From Sphaerisporangium sp039871875 (GTDB lineage: Bacteria > Actinomycetota > Actinomycetes > Streptosporangiales > Streptosporangiaceae): a stretch of DNA of 64,000 bases. The position numbers and the translations under genes are program-made. A model generated the notes under the pieces. It worked only from the letters and a program-made list of their open reading frames with translations. It was not told the DNA's origin and made no database searches. The DNA is taken from the NCBI RefSeq assembly GCF_039871875.1, contig NZ_JBDPMD010000025.1, forward strand, positions 1-64,000. Direction: 5' to 3'. Shown one piece after another: positions 27,694 to 39,746 of the stretch (its first letter is position 1; every line of letters starts with the position of its first letter).

Positions 27694-28164
27694 TTACCAG
27701 CGGTAATGGGCGAAGGCCTTGTTGGACTCGGCCATCTTGTGGGTGTCCTCGCGCCGCTTCACGCTGGCGCCGAGGCCGTTGCTCGCGTCGAGCAGCTCGT
27801 TCATCAGCCGCTCGGTCATGGTCTTCTCGCGGCGGGCGCGGGAGTACTGCACCAGCCAGCGAAGGGCCAGCGTGGTGCTGCGCGCGGCACGCACCTCGAC
27901 CGGCACCTGGTAGGTGGCACCGCCGACGCGGCGGCTGCGCACCTCGAGAGTGGGCTTGACGTTGTCGAGGGCGCGCTTCAGGGTCACCACGGGGTCGTTG
28001 CCGGACTTGTCGCGGCACCCCTCGAGCGCGTTGTACACCACGGTCTGCGCGAGTGAGCGCTTGCCGTTCAGAAGGACCTTGTTGATGAGCGCGGTGACCA
28101 GCGGCGAGTTGTACACCGGGTCCGCGACAAGCTGGCGACGCCCAGCGGGGCCTTTGCGCGGCAT
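27694..28164 (-). CDS. rpsG: 30S ribosomal protein S7
   Basis: S7 nucleates the 30S head. ATG 28164 gives 156 residues starting MPRKGPAGRRQLVADPVYNS. LINKVLLNGKRSLAQTVVY, VRSRRVGGATYQVPVEVRA and KRREDTHKMAESNKAFAHY are canonical. It begins one base after the rpsL stop. Longer in-frame starts run into rpsL and lack S7 similarity. Confidence 0.98.
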   Translation of the reverse strand: MPRKGPAGRRQLVADPVYNSPLVTALINKVLLNGKRSLAQTVVYNALEGCRDKSGNDPVVTLKRALDNVKPTLEVRSRRVGGATYQVPVEVRAARSTTLALRWLVQYSRARREKTMTERLMNELLDASNGLGASVKRREDTHKMAESNKAFAHYRW

Positions 28165-28165
28165 G

Positions 28166-28540
28166 TCAGCTCTTCTCCTTCTTCGCGCCGTAACGGCTGC
28201 GGGCCTGCTTGCGGTTGCGGACACCCTGGGTGTCCAGCGAACCGCGGATGATCTTGTAACGAACACCCGGCAGGTCCTTCACACGACCGCCGCGCACCAG
28301 CACGATGGAGTGCTCCTGAAGGTTGTGGCCGACACCCGGGATGTAGGCCGTGACCTCGATGCTGTTGGTCAGCCGCACACGGGCCACCTTGCGCAGCGCC
28401 GAGTTGGGCTTCTTCGGAGTCGTGGTGTAAACGCGAGTGCACACACCGCGCCGCTGCGGGCTCCCCTTGAGCGCCGGTGTCTTGGTCTTACTGACCTTGT
28501 CCTGCCTGCCCTTGCGGACCAGCTGCTGAATCGTGGGCAA
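28166..28540 (-). CDS. rpsL: 30S ribosomal protein S12
   Basis: S12 acts in decoding and is the streptomycin target. TTG 28540 gives LPTIQQLVRKGRQDK, matching the usual MPTIQQ start, with GGAG 6 bases upstream. An ATG 21 bases further up (28561) would add seven atypical residues. The drug-contact loops TTTPKKPNSALRK and GRVKDLPGVRYK keep both lysines (43 and 88 in the usual numbering) whose substitution causes resistance elsewhere. It leads rpsG-fusA-tuf. Confidence 0.96.
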   Translation of the reverse strand: MPTIQQLVRKGRQDKVSKTKTPALKGSPQRRGVCTRVYTTTPKKPNSALRKVARVRLTNSIEVTAYIPGVGHNLQEHSIVLVRGGRVKDLPGVRYKIIRGSLDTQGVRNRKQARSRYGAKKEKS

Positions 28541-28782
28541 CCGCGTCTCCGTTTCGTGCATCGCCGGTGAATCGAAAAGTCGTGCATTTCGCAGGTACTG
28601 CCGGTGTCATGACCTGCTGTTTCTCCGCCCGCTCCGACCCCCGCGCTCGGGCGTGTCGCGATCTTCGCCGCGTACACCCGGCGAGGCCGGACCTTGGAGG
28701 AGTCACACGCCGCCCGGCTGACCTCGTAGAGGCGCTCGATGCGCACGCATGTGAGCCCGCGAAGCCACGGGCACGAAGGGCA

Positions 28783-28811
28783 AGACTACCCAGCCCATCG
28801 CAACACGTCAA
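28783..28811 (-). promoter_or_regulatory. str operon promoter (rpsL-rpsG-fusA-tuf)
   Basis: On the minus strand TTGACG (28811-28806), a 17-base spacer and TAGTCT (28788-28783) fit the housekeeping (HrdB-type) consensus well. Transcription would start near 28776, giving an rpsL leader of about 235 bases. Confidence 0.75.
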
Positions 28812-28987
28812 AACGGTTGCGCCACCAGCCGCTCCGTGAGCGGCTCCTGTCCGTGTCGTGGCCCCCGGGGGCCGGTTTCCGGCCGACCACCGATCGGGCT
28901 CGTGTCAAGTTTACCGGCACTCGGAGGGTTGTCTCGACGATTTCCGCGTGTTGATCGCGCCTGCCCCGCCCAGGCGGGGAAAACGAC

Positions 28988-29023
28988 GGGGCGCCCCGCC
29001 CCCCGTAGGGAGCTGGGCGCCCC
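28988..29023 (-). terminator. Terminator after rpoC
   Basis: A 9-bp stem (GGGGCGCCC/GGGCGCCCC) with an 18-nt loop is followed on the minus strand by GTCGTTTTCC, about 90 bases after the rpoC stop. It separates rpoBC from the str operon. Confidence 0.75.
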
Positions 29024-29112
29024 TCGCGCCTGGCTCGGCGGCCGGGCCGCGGGCCCGGCCGCCATGTCAGCGGCCCCTCACCGGTTCACGACCGGCCGGC
29101 GGCCGTGCGGCG

Positions 29113-32988
<3,876 letters not shown>

Positions 32989-33010
32989 TTGTTATCCCCT
33001 CGCTTGAAAA

Positions 33011-36000
33011 TCAGACCTCTTCGACACTGCTCGGCTCACGCCGGGACAGGTCGATGCCGAGCTCCTCCGCCGCGCGGAAGACGTCCTCGTCGGTGTCCCG
33101 CATCTCGATGGACATGCCGTCGCTGGAGAGCACCTCGACGTTGAGGCACAGCGACTGCATCTCCTTGATGAGGACCTTGAAGGACTCAGGGATGCCCGGC
33201 TCGGGGATGTTCTCGCCCTTGACGATGGCCTCGTAGACCTTCACGCGGCCGAGAACGTCGTCGGACTTGATGGTCAGCAGCTCCTGGAGCGCGTACGCGG
33301 CTCCGTAGGCCTCCAGCGCCCAGACCTCCATCTCACCGAAGCGCTGGCCACCGAACTGGGCCTTACCGCCGAGCGGCTGCTGGGTGATCATGGAGTAGGG
33401 ACCGGTCGAGCGAGCGTGGATCTTGTCGTCCACCAGGTGGAGCAGCTTGAGGATGTAGATGTAGCCGACCGAGATGGGGTGCGGGAACGGCTCACCGGAG
33501 CGGCCGTCGAACAGCCGGGCCTTGCCGTTGACGCCGACCATGCGCTCGCCGTCCCGGTTGACCAGGGTGTTCTCCAGCAGACCCGTGAGCTCCTCCTCGT
33601 GCGCACCGTCGAACACCGGGGTGGCGACGTTGGTGCGCGGCTCGACCTGGCCGAAGCCCTTGTCGCGCAGCCGCTCGGCCCACGCCTCCTCGATGCCCGA
33701 GATGTCCCACCCTCTGGCGGCGATCCACCCGAGGTGGGTCTCCAGCACCTGGCCGACGTTCATGCGGCCGGGCACGCCCAGGGGGTTGAGGATGATGTCG
33801 ACCGGGGTGCCGTCCTCCAGGAACGGCATGTCCTCGACCGGCAGGATCTTGGAGATGACGCCCTTGTTCCCGTGACGGCCGGCGAGCTTGTCGCCGTCGG
33901 TGATCTTGCGCTTCTGGGCGACGTACACCCGCACCAGCTCGTTCACGCCGGGAGGCAGCTCGTCGCCGTCCTCGCGGCTGAACACGCGGACGCCGATGAC
34001 CTTGCCCATCTCGCCGTGCGGCACCTTCAGGGAGGTGTCGCGGACCTCGCGGGCCTTCTCACCGAAGATGGCGCGCAGCAGGCGCTCCTCGGGGGTCAGC
34101 TCGGTCTCACCCTTCGGGGTGACCTTGCCGACCAGGATGTCGCCGGGCACGACCTCGGCGCCGATGCGGATGATGCCCCGCTCGTCGAGATCGGCCAGCA
34201 CCTCCTCGGAGACGTTCGGGATGTCCCGCGTGATCTCCTCGGGGCCCAGCTTGGTGTCACGGGCGTCGACCTCGTGCTCCTCGATGTGGATCGAGGAGAG
34301 CACGTCGTCCTGCACCAGGCGCTGGGACAGGATGATCGCGTCCTCGTAGTTGTGGCCCTCCCACGGCATGAACGCCACCAGGAGGTTCTTGCCGAGCGCC
34401 ATCTCGCCGTCGTCCGTGCACGGGCCGTCGGCGATGACCTGGTTGACCTCCACCCGGTCGCCCTCGCGGACGATGGGCTTCTGGTTGAAGCAGGTGCCCT
34501 GGTTGGAGCGCTTGAACTTCGCCACGCGGTAGGTGGTGCGCGTGCCGTCGTCGTTCATCACGGTGACGTAGTCGGCGGAGACCTCCTCGACGACACCCGC
34601 CTTCTCGGCGGTGATGACGTCGCCGGCGTCGGTCGCCGCGCGGTACTCCATGCCGGTGCCGACCAGCGGGGCCTCGCTCTTCAGCAGGGGCACCGACTGG
34701 CGCTGCATGTTGGAGCCCATCAGCGCGCGGTTGGCGTCGTCGTGCTCCAGGAACGGGATCATGGCGGTCGCGACGGACACCATCTGGCGCGCCGAGACGT
34801 CCATGTAGTCGACCTCGTTCGGGCGGATGAACTCGACCTCGCCGCCCTTCCGGCGGACCAGCACGCGGTCCTCGGCGAAGGTGCCGTCGGCGCGCAGCGG
34901 CGTGTTGGCCTGCGCGATGACGTGGCGGTCCTCCTCGTCGGCGGTGAGGTAATCGATCTCCTCGGTGACCCGGCCGTCCACGACCTTGCGGTAGGGCGTC
35001 TCGACGAAGCCGAAGGAGTTGACCCGGCCGAACGACGAGAGCGAGCCGATGAGGCCGATGTTCGGGCCTTCCGGCGTCTCGATCGGGCACATGCGGCCGT
35101 AGTGGGACGGGTGCACGTCACGGACCTCGAAGCCGGCCCGCTCACGGGACAGACCACCGGGGCCGAGCGCGGACAGACGCCGCTTGTGCGTCAGGCCGGC
35201 CAGCGGGTTGGTCTGGTCCATGAACTGCGAGAGCTGCGAGGTGCCGAAGAACTCCTTGATCGACGCCACGACCGGGCGGATGTTGATCAGGGTCTGCGGC
35301 GTGATCGCCTCGACGTCCTGCGTGGTCATGCGCTCACGGACGACGCGCTCCATGCGGGCCAGGCCCAGGCGGACCTGGTTCTGGATCAGCTCGCCGACCG
35401 TGCGCAGGCGCCGGTTGCCGAAGTGGTCGATGTCGTCGGTCTCGACGACGACCTCGCCGTTCGCGCCGGGCATCGAGATCTCGCCGGCGTGCAGCCGGAC
35501 GATGTACTCGATGGTGGCGACGACGTCCTCTTCGGTGAGGGTGCCCTGGTTGATGTCGGAGTCGACCCCGAGCTTCTTGTTGATCTTGTAGCGGCCGACC
35601 TTGGCGAGGTCGTAACGCTTGGGGTTGAAGTAGAGGTTCTCCAGCAGGGTCTGCGCGGACTCCTTCGTCGGAGGCTCGCCCGGCCGCAGCTTGCGGTAGA
35701 TGTCGAGCAGCGCGTCGTCCTGGCCGGTGGTGTGGTCCTTCTCCAGGGTGGCGCGCATCGACTCGTACTGGCCGAAACGCTCCAGGATCTGGTCGCTGGT
35801 CCAGCCGAGCGCCTTGAGCAGCACCGTGACCGCCTGCTTGCGCTTGCGGTCGATGCGGACGCCGACGCTGTCGCGCTTGTCGATCTCGAACTCGAGCCAG
35901 GCGCCGCGCGACGGGATCACCTTGCAGCCGTACAGGTCCTTGTCGGAGGTCTTGTCGACGCTGCGGTCGAAGTAGACACCCGGGGAGCGCACGAGCTGCG

Positions 36001-36478
36001 ACACGACGACACGCTCGGTGCCGTTGATGATGAAGGTGCCCTTCGAGGTCATGAGCGGGAAGTCGCCCATGAACACCGTCTGGCTCTTGATCTCACCCGT
36101 GGTGTTATTGATGAACTCCGCCGTCACGAACATCGGGGCGGAGAAGGTCATGTCCTTGTCTTTGCACTCGTCGACCGAGTACTTGGGCGGCTCGAACCGG
36201 TGGTCGCGGAACGACAAGGACATCGTGCCGGAGAAGTCCTCGATGGGACTTATCTCTTCGAAGATCTCTTCCAGCCCGGACTGGGCCGGGACGTCCTTGC
36301 GGCCGGCCTGGCGAGCCGCGTCGACCCGCGCCCGCCATTTCTCGTTACCCAGCAGCCAGTCGAACGACTCGGTCTGCAGAGCGAGAAGGTCGGGAACTTC
36401 GAGCGGCTCCTGAATGCGCGCGAAAGAGACGCGGCGGGGACCAGCGGGTACGGCGAAGGCGTTGCGCGAGGCTGCCAA
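33011..36478 (-). CDS. rpoB: DNA-directed RNA polymerase subunit beta
   Basis: The beta subunit, 1155 residues, uses TTG 36478 with AAGGA 7 bases upstream. The rifampicin region near 35150-35240 reads SQLSQFMDQTNPLAGLTHKR then RLSALGPGGLSRERAGFEV. It keeps Asp516, His526 and Ser531 (E. coli numbering), so this copy looks like the sensitive type; the residue after DQ is Thr instead of the usual Asn. KLAGRHGNKGVISKI and GGKAQFGGQRFGEMEVWALE mark the C-terminal half. A 471-base spacer separates it from the preceding gene. Confidence 0.99.
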   Translation of the reverse strand: MAASRNAFAVPAGPRRVSFARIQEPLEVPDLLALQTESFDWLLGNEKWRARVDAARQAGRKDVPAQSGLEEIFEEISPIEDFSGTMSLSFRDHRFEPPKYSVDECKDKDMTFSAPMFVTAEFINNTTGEIKSQTVFMGDFPLMTSKGTFIINGTERVVVSQLVRSPGVYFDRSVDKTSDKDLYGCKVIPSRGAWLEFEIDKRDSVGVRIDRKRKQAVTVLLKALGWTSDQILERFGQYESMRATLEKDHTTGQDDALLDIYRKLRPGEPPTKESAQTLLENLYFNPKRYDLAKVGRYKINKKLGVDSDINQGTLTEEDVVATIEYIVRLHAGEISMPGANGEVVVETDDIDHFGNRRLRTVGELIQNQVRLGLARMERVVRERMTTQDVEAITPQTLINIRPVVASIKEFFGTSQLSQFMDQTNPLAGLTHKRRLSALGPGGLSRERAGFEVRDVHPSHYGRMCPIETPEGPNIGLIGSLSSFGRVNSFGFVETPYRKVVDGRVTEEIDYLTADEEDRHVIAQANTPLRADGTFAEDRVLVRRKGGEVEFIRPNEVDYMDVSARQMVSVATAMIPFLEHDDANRALMGSNMQRQSVPLLKSEAPLVGTGMEYRAATDAGDVITAEKAGVVEEVSADYVTVMNDDGTRTTYRVAKFKRSNQGTCFNQKPIVREGDRVEVNQVIADGPCTDDGEMALGKNLLVAFMPWEGHNYEDAIILSQRLVQDDVLSSIHIEEHEVDARDTKLGPEEITRDIPNVSEEVLADLDERGIIRIGAEVVPGDILVGKVTPKGETELTPEERLLRAIFGEKAREVRDTSLKVPHGEMGKVIGVRVFSREDGDELPPGVNELVRVYVAQKRKITDGDKLAGRHGNKGVISKILPVEDMPFLEDGTPVDIILNPLGVPGRMNVGQVLETHLGWIAARGWDISGIEEAWAERLRDKGFGQVEPRTNVATPVFDGAHEEELTGLLENTLVNRDGERMVGVNGKARLFDGRSGEPFPHPISVGYIYILKLLHLVDDKIHARSTGPYSMITQQPLGGKAQFGGQRFGEMEVWALEAYGAAYALQELLTIKSDDVLGRVKVYEAIVKGENIPEPGIPESFKVLIKEMQSLCLNVEVLSSDGMSIEMRDTDEDVFRAAEELGIDLSRREPSSVEEV

Positions 36479-36949
36479 CAGATGTCCTTCCGAGGGCTCG
36501 CGGACTGACTACACGCACGCCAGACGACCACGCATTCGAAGTTACCTAGAGAAGCGGGTCGTCAAAGGGCAGCGCAAAGGGGCAGTGTAGCCGATGGGCA
36601 TACACCTGTCCACTCAGTCTCGCTCTGCGCACCCACGTTGGACGCAGCATCGCCCGTCAGCGCCGAAACGTCAAGCCCGTAAGCCCGGATTCGCGACGAT
36701 CGTGAGTCGTCACGCTGGGTTTTCTTCCCCCGAAGGACTGTGCGGTCAGCCGGACCCAGACGATACCCGCGAGGCGGATCGGCTAACGCTCGGTCACGTC
36801 GAGGGTCGAAGGCTTACTCGCCGTCGACACTGGCGTGCTCTGTATCTGCCCATCCACACCGCCGCCAAACCTATCCTTTACTAACAATTTGATAACCCGC
36901 CTCGCCCATCACCGGCGTGTCCGGGCGCGGGGCCCCGTCACGGTCACGC
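36479..36949. other. 471-bp non-coding region upstream of rpoB
   Basis: No gene is evident. It includes the rpoB leader and a candidate promoter. A notably AT-rich stretch at about 36868-36898 (CTATCCTTTACTAACAATTT) could hold a further promoter. Confidence 0.6.
36646..36674 (-). promoter_or_regulatory. Candidate rpoB promoter
   Basis: On the minus strand TTGACG (36674-36669), a 17-base spacer and GATGCT (36651-36646). The -35 is good and the -10 only fair. It would give a leader of about 160 bases. Confidence 0.4.
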
Positions 36950-37519
36950 TCAGTCAGTCGGGGCGTTGCCTATCAAGGTCGACAGCTCGGACACCAGCCA
37001 GTGGTCGTCCGCCTTGACCAGGACGAACCTGGCGCGGTTCTGCGAAACCTGCTTCAACGGGACGGTCCCCCCTGCGGGCACCTTGGTCGTGCCGAGGTTC
37101 ATGAACAACAGCACCTGTACCCGGCCGGGGGTGGCCGACTCGACCGCGGCGGCGGCCACCACGGCCTGCTGCACGGTCTGCTGGCGCCGGACGGACGGCG
37201 GCAGCACCCGGCCGAGCTCGCGGTAGTGGTCGGCGAGTGCCCCGGTGGCGTACCCGCGGGCACGGGCGAGGTCGGCGTCGATGGTGCGGTAGTCGTAGGA
37301 GAGCATGTCCGGCGCGTACGTGCGGGCCGCCGCCAGCGCCTCCGCGGCGGCCGTCTCGCTCTGCCGGAGCTCCCGCAGCCGCAGATAGCCGGCGCCCACC
37401 AGGAAGGCCAGAGTGCCCACCAGGAGCGCCAGCAGCGCCACGAGGGCGCCGAAGGCCCGGGAACGCGGCCGGCGCCTCCTGACGCCCTCCACGGGCTCCA
37501 CGGCGGACGCGGCGCTCAC
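36950..37519 (-). CDS. Mce-associated-type membrane protein
   Basis: GTG 37519 forms a 4-base GTGA overlap with the preceding gene and gives 189 residues. A basic RRRRPRSR stretch precedes one transmembrane helix (about residues 23-47). The exported part has the pattern of Mce-associated/VirB8-like proteins: an early helical stretch (ETAAAEALAAARTYAPDMLS, YDYRTIDADLARARG) and a C-terminal beta-rich section (VQVLLFMNLGTTKV, ARFVLVKADDHWLVSEL). No mce genes are in the window. It is the second of a tandem pair placed between rplL and rpoB. Confidence 0.8.
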   Translation of the reverse strand: MSAASAVEPVEGVRRRRPRSRAFGALVALLALLVGTLAFLVGAGYLRLRELRQSETAAAEALAAARTYAPDMLSYDYRTIDADLARARGYATGALADHYRELGRVLPPSVRRQQTVQQAVVAAAAVESATPGRVQVLLFMNLGTTKVPAGGTVPLKQVSQNRARFVLVKADDHWLVSELSTLIGNAPTD

Positions 37520-38043
37520 GAGACGGTCTCCAGCTTCGACGCCCACCACAGCCCGTCGATCTTGGTGACCTCGACGCTCCAGCGGTAGTAGCGGTCCTGC
37601 GGGGCGGTCGAGGAGCCCTCCCAGCTCACCACCGAGTCGGCCACCACCAGCACGCGGGCCACCGACCGGCGGGCGTCCATGGACACCAGCCCGGCGGCGC
37701 GCACCACACCGGTCTGCACGGCCTTGTTGGCCCGGGTCGCCGCCTTCAGCCGCTCGGCGTCCCTGGTGTACTCGGCCCTGGCCTGGCCGGTGGAGGACTC
37801 GATCACCCGCTGCACGTCGCGGTCCACGGTGCGGTGGCTGACGGCGAGGAGGGTCACGGCGTACCGCTGGGCGGCCTGGATCGCGGCCATGCGGTCACGC
37901 GCCGCGCCGCGCGCCTCGTCCAGCTCGGCGCCCACCCGGACCCACGCGAACGCGAGGACGGCCGCGGGCACGAGCAGGAAGGCGAGCACGGCCAGACGCG
38001 ACCGCGGCCCGCGCGCACGGGACCGCGCGGCGTGCTGCGCCAC
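37516..38043 (-). CDS. Mce-associated-type membrane protein (first of pair)
   Basis: GTG 38043 has GAGGAGG 5 bases upstream and gives 175 residues. One transmembrane segment (about residues 16-39) is followed by an exported domain with the same layout as the next protein: AIQAAQRYAVTLLAVSHRTVDRD, then a C-terminal YRWSVEVTKIDGLWWASKLE. The two are probably an ancient duplication. A TATGAT -10-like hexamer on the minus strand at 38183-38178 is a possible promoter with a poor -35. Function is unknown. Confidence 0.8.
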   Translation of the reverse strand: MAQHAARSRARGPRSRLAVLAFLLVPAAVLAFAWVRVGAELDEARGAARDRMAAIQAAQRYAVTLLAVSHRTVDRDVQRVIESSTGQARAEYTRDAERLKAATRANKAVQTGVVRAAGLVSMDARRSVARVLVVADSVVSWEGSSTAPQDRYYRWSVEVTKIDGLWWASKLETVS

Positions 38044-38241
38044 GTGCGCCTCCTCTCGGCCCTGCCCGTCCGGCCCTCGCACCCGTCCGGGCGGCTCTCG
38101 CGTCGGCCCGCCCGGCTCTCGCACCCGTCCGGACGGCTCCCTCAGCGGACGGCTTCCGCCCCTGTACGGTCGGCCGGATCATAACCCGGGACGGCCGTCG
38201 CGAACCGGACCCCGCCGCGGAGCGTATGTCCGGAAACACGG

Positions 38242-38281
38242 AAAGGGACGGGCACCCGGCACCTGGGTGGCCCGCCCCTTT
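38242..38281 (-). terminator. Terminator after rplL
   Basis: An extended stem on the minus strand (AAAGGGGCGGGCCACCC paired with GGGTGCCCGTCCCTTT, one bulge, one wobble) with a 7-nt loop, about 52 bases after the rplL stop. TCCCTTTCCGTGTTTCC follows. Confidence 0.75.
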
Positions 38282-38332
38282 CTGATGGAGCGTGATGACG
38301 CGTGACGCGTCAGGTCCTCGGAGAGGAGAACG

Positions 38333-38722
38333 TCACTTGACGGTGACGGTGGCGCCGGCGCCCTCGAGCTGCGCCTTGGCCTTCTCCGCGGCCTCCTTGT
38401 TGACCTTCTCGAGCAGCGGCTTCGGCGCGCCGTCCACGAGGTCCTTGGCCTCCTTCAGCCCGAGGCTGGTGAGGGCCCGGACCTCCTTGATGACCTGGAT
38501 CTTCTTGTCGCCGGCGGCCTCGAGGATGACGTCGAACTCGTCCTGCTCCTCGACCTCCTCGGCGGCGGCGCCGCCGCCGGCGCCCGGGGCCGCGGCCACG
38601 GCCACGGGGGCGGCGGCCTTGACGTCGAAGGTCTCCTCGAAGACCTTCACGAAGTCGGACAGCTCGAGGAGGGTCATCTCCTTGAACGCGTCGAGCAGCT
38701 CGTCGGTGCTGAGCTTCGCCAT
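38333..38722 (-). CDS. rplL: 50S ribosomal protein L7/L12
   Basis: The 129-residue stalk protein has the dimerising N-terminal domain (TDELLDAFKEMTLLELSDFV), an Ala/Pro/Gly hinge (about residues 35-60) and the factor-binding C-terminal domain (KKIQVIKEVRALTSLGLKEA, LVDGAPKPLLEKVNKEAAEK). It lies 99 bases after rplJ. Confidence 0.98.
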   Translation of the reverse strand: MAKLSTDELLDAFKEMTLLELSDFVKVFEETFDVKAAAPVAVAAAPGAGGGAAAEEVEEQDEFDVILEAAGDKKIQVIKEVRALTSLGLKEAKDLVDGAPKPLLEKVNKEAAEKAKAQLEGAGATVTVK

Positions 38723-38821
38723 GGTGGTACTTCCTCCGCTTGTATCAAAACGTTGTTACGGACCGCGGTGTGCGCAGCGATCCCCGCGCCTCGCGGCCCC
38801 ACACGGGCCGCGGGCCCCGAG

Positions 38822-39367
38822 CTACTCGGACTCGGCCTGCCCCGCCTCGGCGCCGCCGGCCTGCTTCTCGCGCAGGGCCTCGACGAGCCGCACCAGTTGG
38901 GTGGGCAGCGCGTTGAACGTGGCGGCGGCCTGGGACTGCTTCGCCTTCAGGGCGCCTGCCAGCTTCGCGAGCAGAACCTCACGCGACTCGAGGTCGGCGA
39001 GCGTGGTGATCTCGGCGGGCGTCATCGCCTTGCCGTCGACGACACCACCCTTGATCACCAGGAGGGGGTTGGCCTTGGCGAAATCACGCAGGCCCTTCGC
39101 CGCCTCGACCACGTCGCCGGTGACGAACGCGATCGCGGTCGGGCCCTGGAACAGATCGTCCAGGGTGCTGACCCCGGCCTGATTGGCCGCGATCTTCGAC
39201 AGGGTGTTCTTCGCCACGGCGAACTTGGCGTTGCCCCGCAGGGCGACGCGCAATTCCTTGAGCTGCGCCACGGTGAGGCCGCGGTACTCCGTCAGGACCG
39301 CCGCGCTAGAGCCCTCGAAGCGATCCTTGAGCTCGGCGACGGCAGTCGCCTTCTCAGCCTTCGCCAT
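38822..39367 (-). CDS. rplJ: 50S ribosomal protein L10
   Basis: L10 anchors the L7/L12 dimers. ATG 39367 gives 181 residues: MAKAEKATAVAELKDRFEGS, VLTEYRGLTVAQLKELRVAL, NTLSKIAANQAG and a helical C terminus with a short acidic tail. In many bacteria L10 (with L12) binds its own leader RNA; a hairpin with a U-rich tail sits in the leader here. Confidence 0.98.
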   Translation of the reverse strand: MAKAEKATAVAELKDRFEGSSAAVLTEYRGLTVAQLKELRVALRGNAKFAVAKNTLSKIAANQAGVSTLDDLFQGPTAIAFVTGDVVEAAKGLRDFAKANPLLVIKGGVVDGKAMTPAEITTLADLESREVLLAKLAGALKAKQSQAAATFNALPTQLVRLVEALREKQAGGAEAGQAESE

Positions 39368-39424
39368 GGGCCTCCTTCCAGATGTGCCGCCGGTACGCGG
39401 CCGAAGGGCCCACGGAAACGAAAC

Positions 39425-39451
39425 GAGCCCCGGCGCGGGCGCGCGGGGCTC
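39425..39451 (-). promoter_or_regulatory. Attenuator-like hairpin in the rplJ leader
   Basis: On the minus strand GAGCCCCG-N11-CGGGGCTC is followed at once by GTTTCGTTTCC. The hairpin plus U-rich run, ending 45-58 bases before the rplJ start, looks like an intrinsic terminator inside the leader, as expected for L10-leader control. Confidence 0.55.
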
Positions 39452-39696
39452 ACACACAGACGACGGGCGGCGGAGGCCGCACGCGAACCATATGGAAACT
39501 CACATCACACCTGCGCTGGTCGCCCACGATCGTGGAACTTTCAGCCGCCGAGCCATGACAAGGCTCAGCGATGACCGGCGGTCTTCGGCGAGACCACTGT
39601 ACGCGCTCGGGCCGCGTGCCACCAAATCAACGGCCGCGGGAGGCCGTGAGGGACCCCGCCCCCGCCTTGGGAGGCGGAGCCCCACCCGGAAGACGA

Positions 39697-39728
39697 GTAC
39701 GCCCCGCACCGGAGGGTGCGGGGCGTAC
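39697..39728 (-). terminator. Terminator of the lipoprotein gene
   Basis: A perfect 14-bp stem (GTACGCCCCGCACC/GGTGCGGGGCGTAC) with a 4-nt loop, 18 bases after the stop at 39747; TCGTCTTCC follows on the minus strand. Confidence 0.85.
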
Positions 39729-39746
39729 AGAGGCGTACGGAGGAAG

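Larger units (their letters stand above)
28541..29112. other. 572-bp gap between rpoC and rpsL
   Basis: No gene is visible. It holds the rpoC terminator (28988-29023), a second small hairpin (CCCCGCC/GGCGGGG, 28964-28979), the strong str promoter (28783-28811) and an rpsL leader of roughly 235 bases for which I can assign no regulatory element. Confidence 0.7.
39368..39746. other. 379-bp rplJ leader region
   Basis: No coding sequence is visible. It holds the lipoprotein-gene terminator at its upstream end and a terminator-like hairpin (39425-39451) 58 bases before rplJ. The remainder should contain the rplJL promoter and the L10-binding leader, but I cannot place either precisely. Confidence 0.6.

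Noticed and set aside
28166..28540. Streptomycin-resistance type rpsL
   Set aside because: Both key lysines in TTTPKKPNS and GRVKDLPG are the sensitive-type residues.
33416..36508. Open frame of 1030 codons antisense to rpoB
   Set aside because: Same explanation as for rpoC; rpoB is certain and fills the interval.
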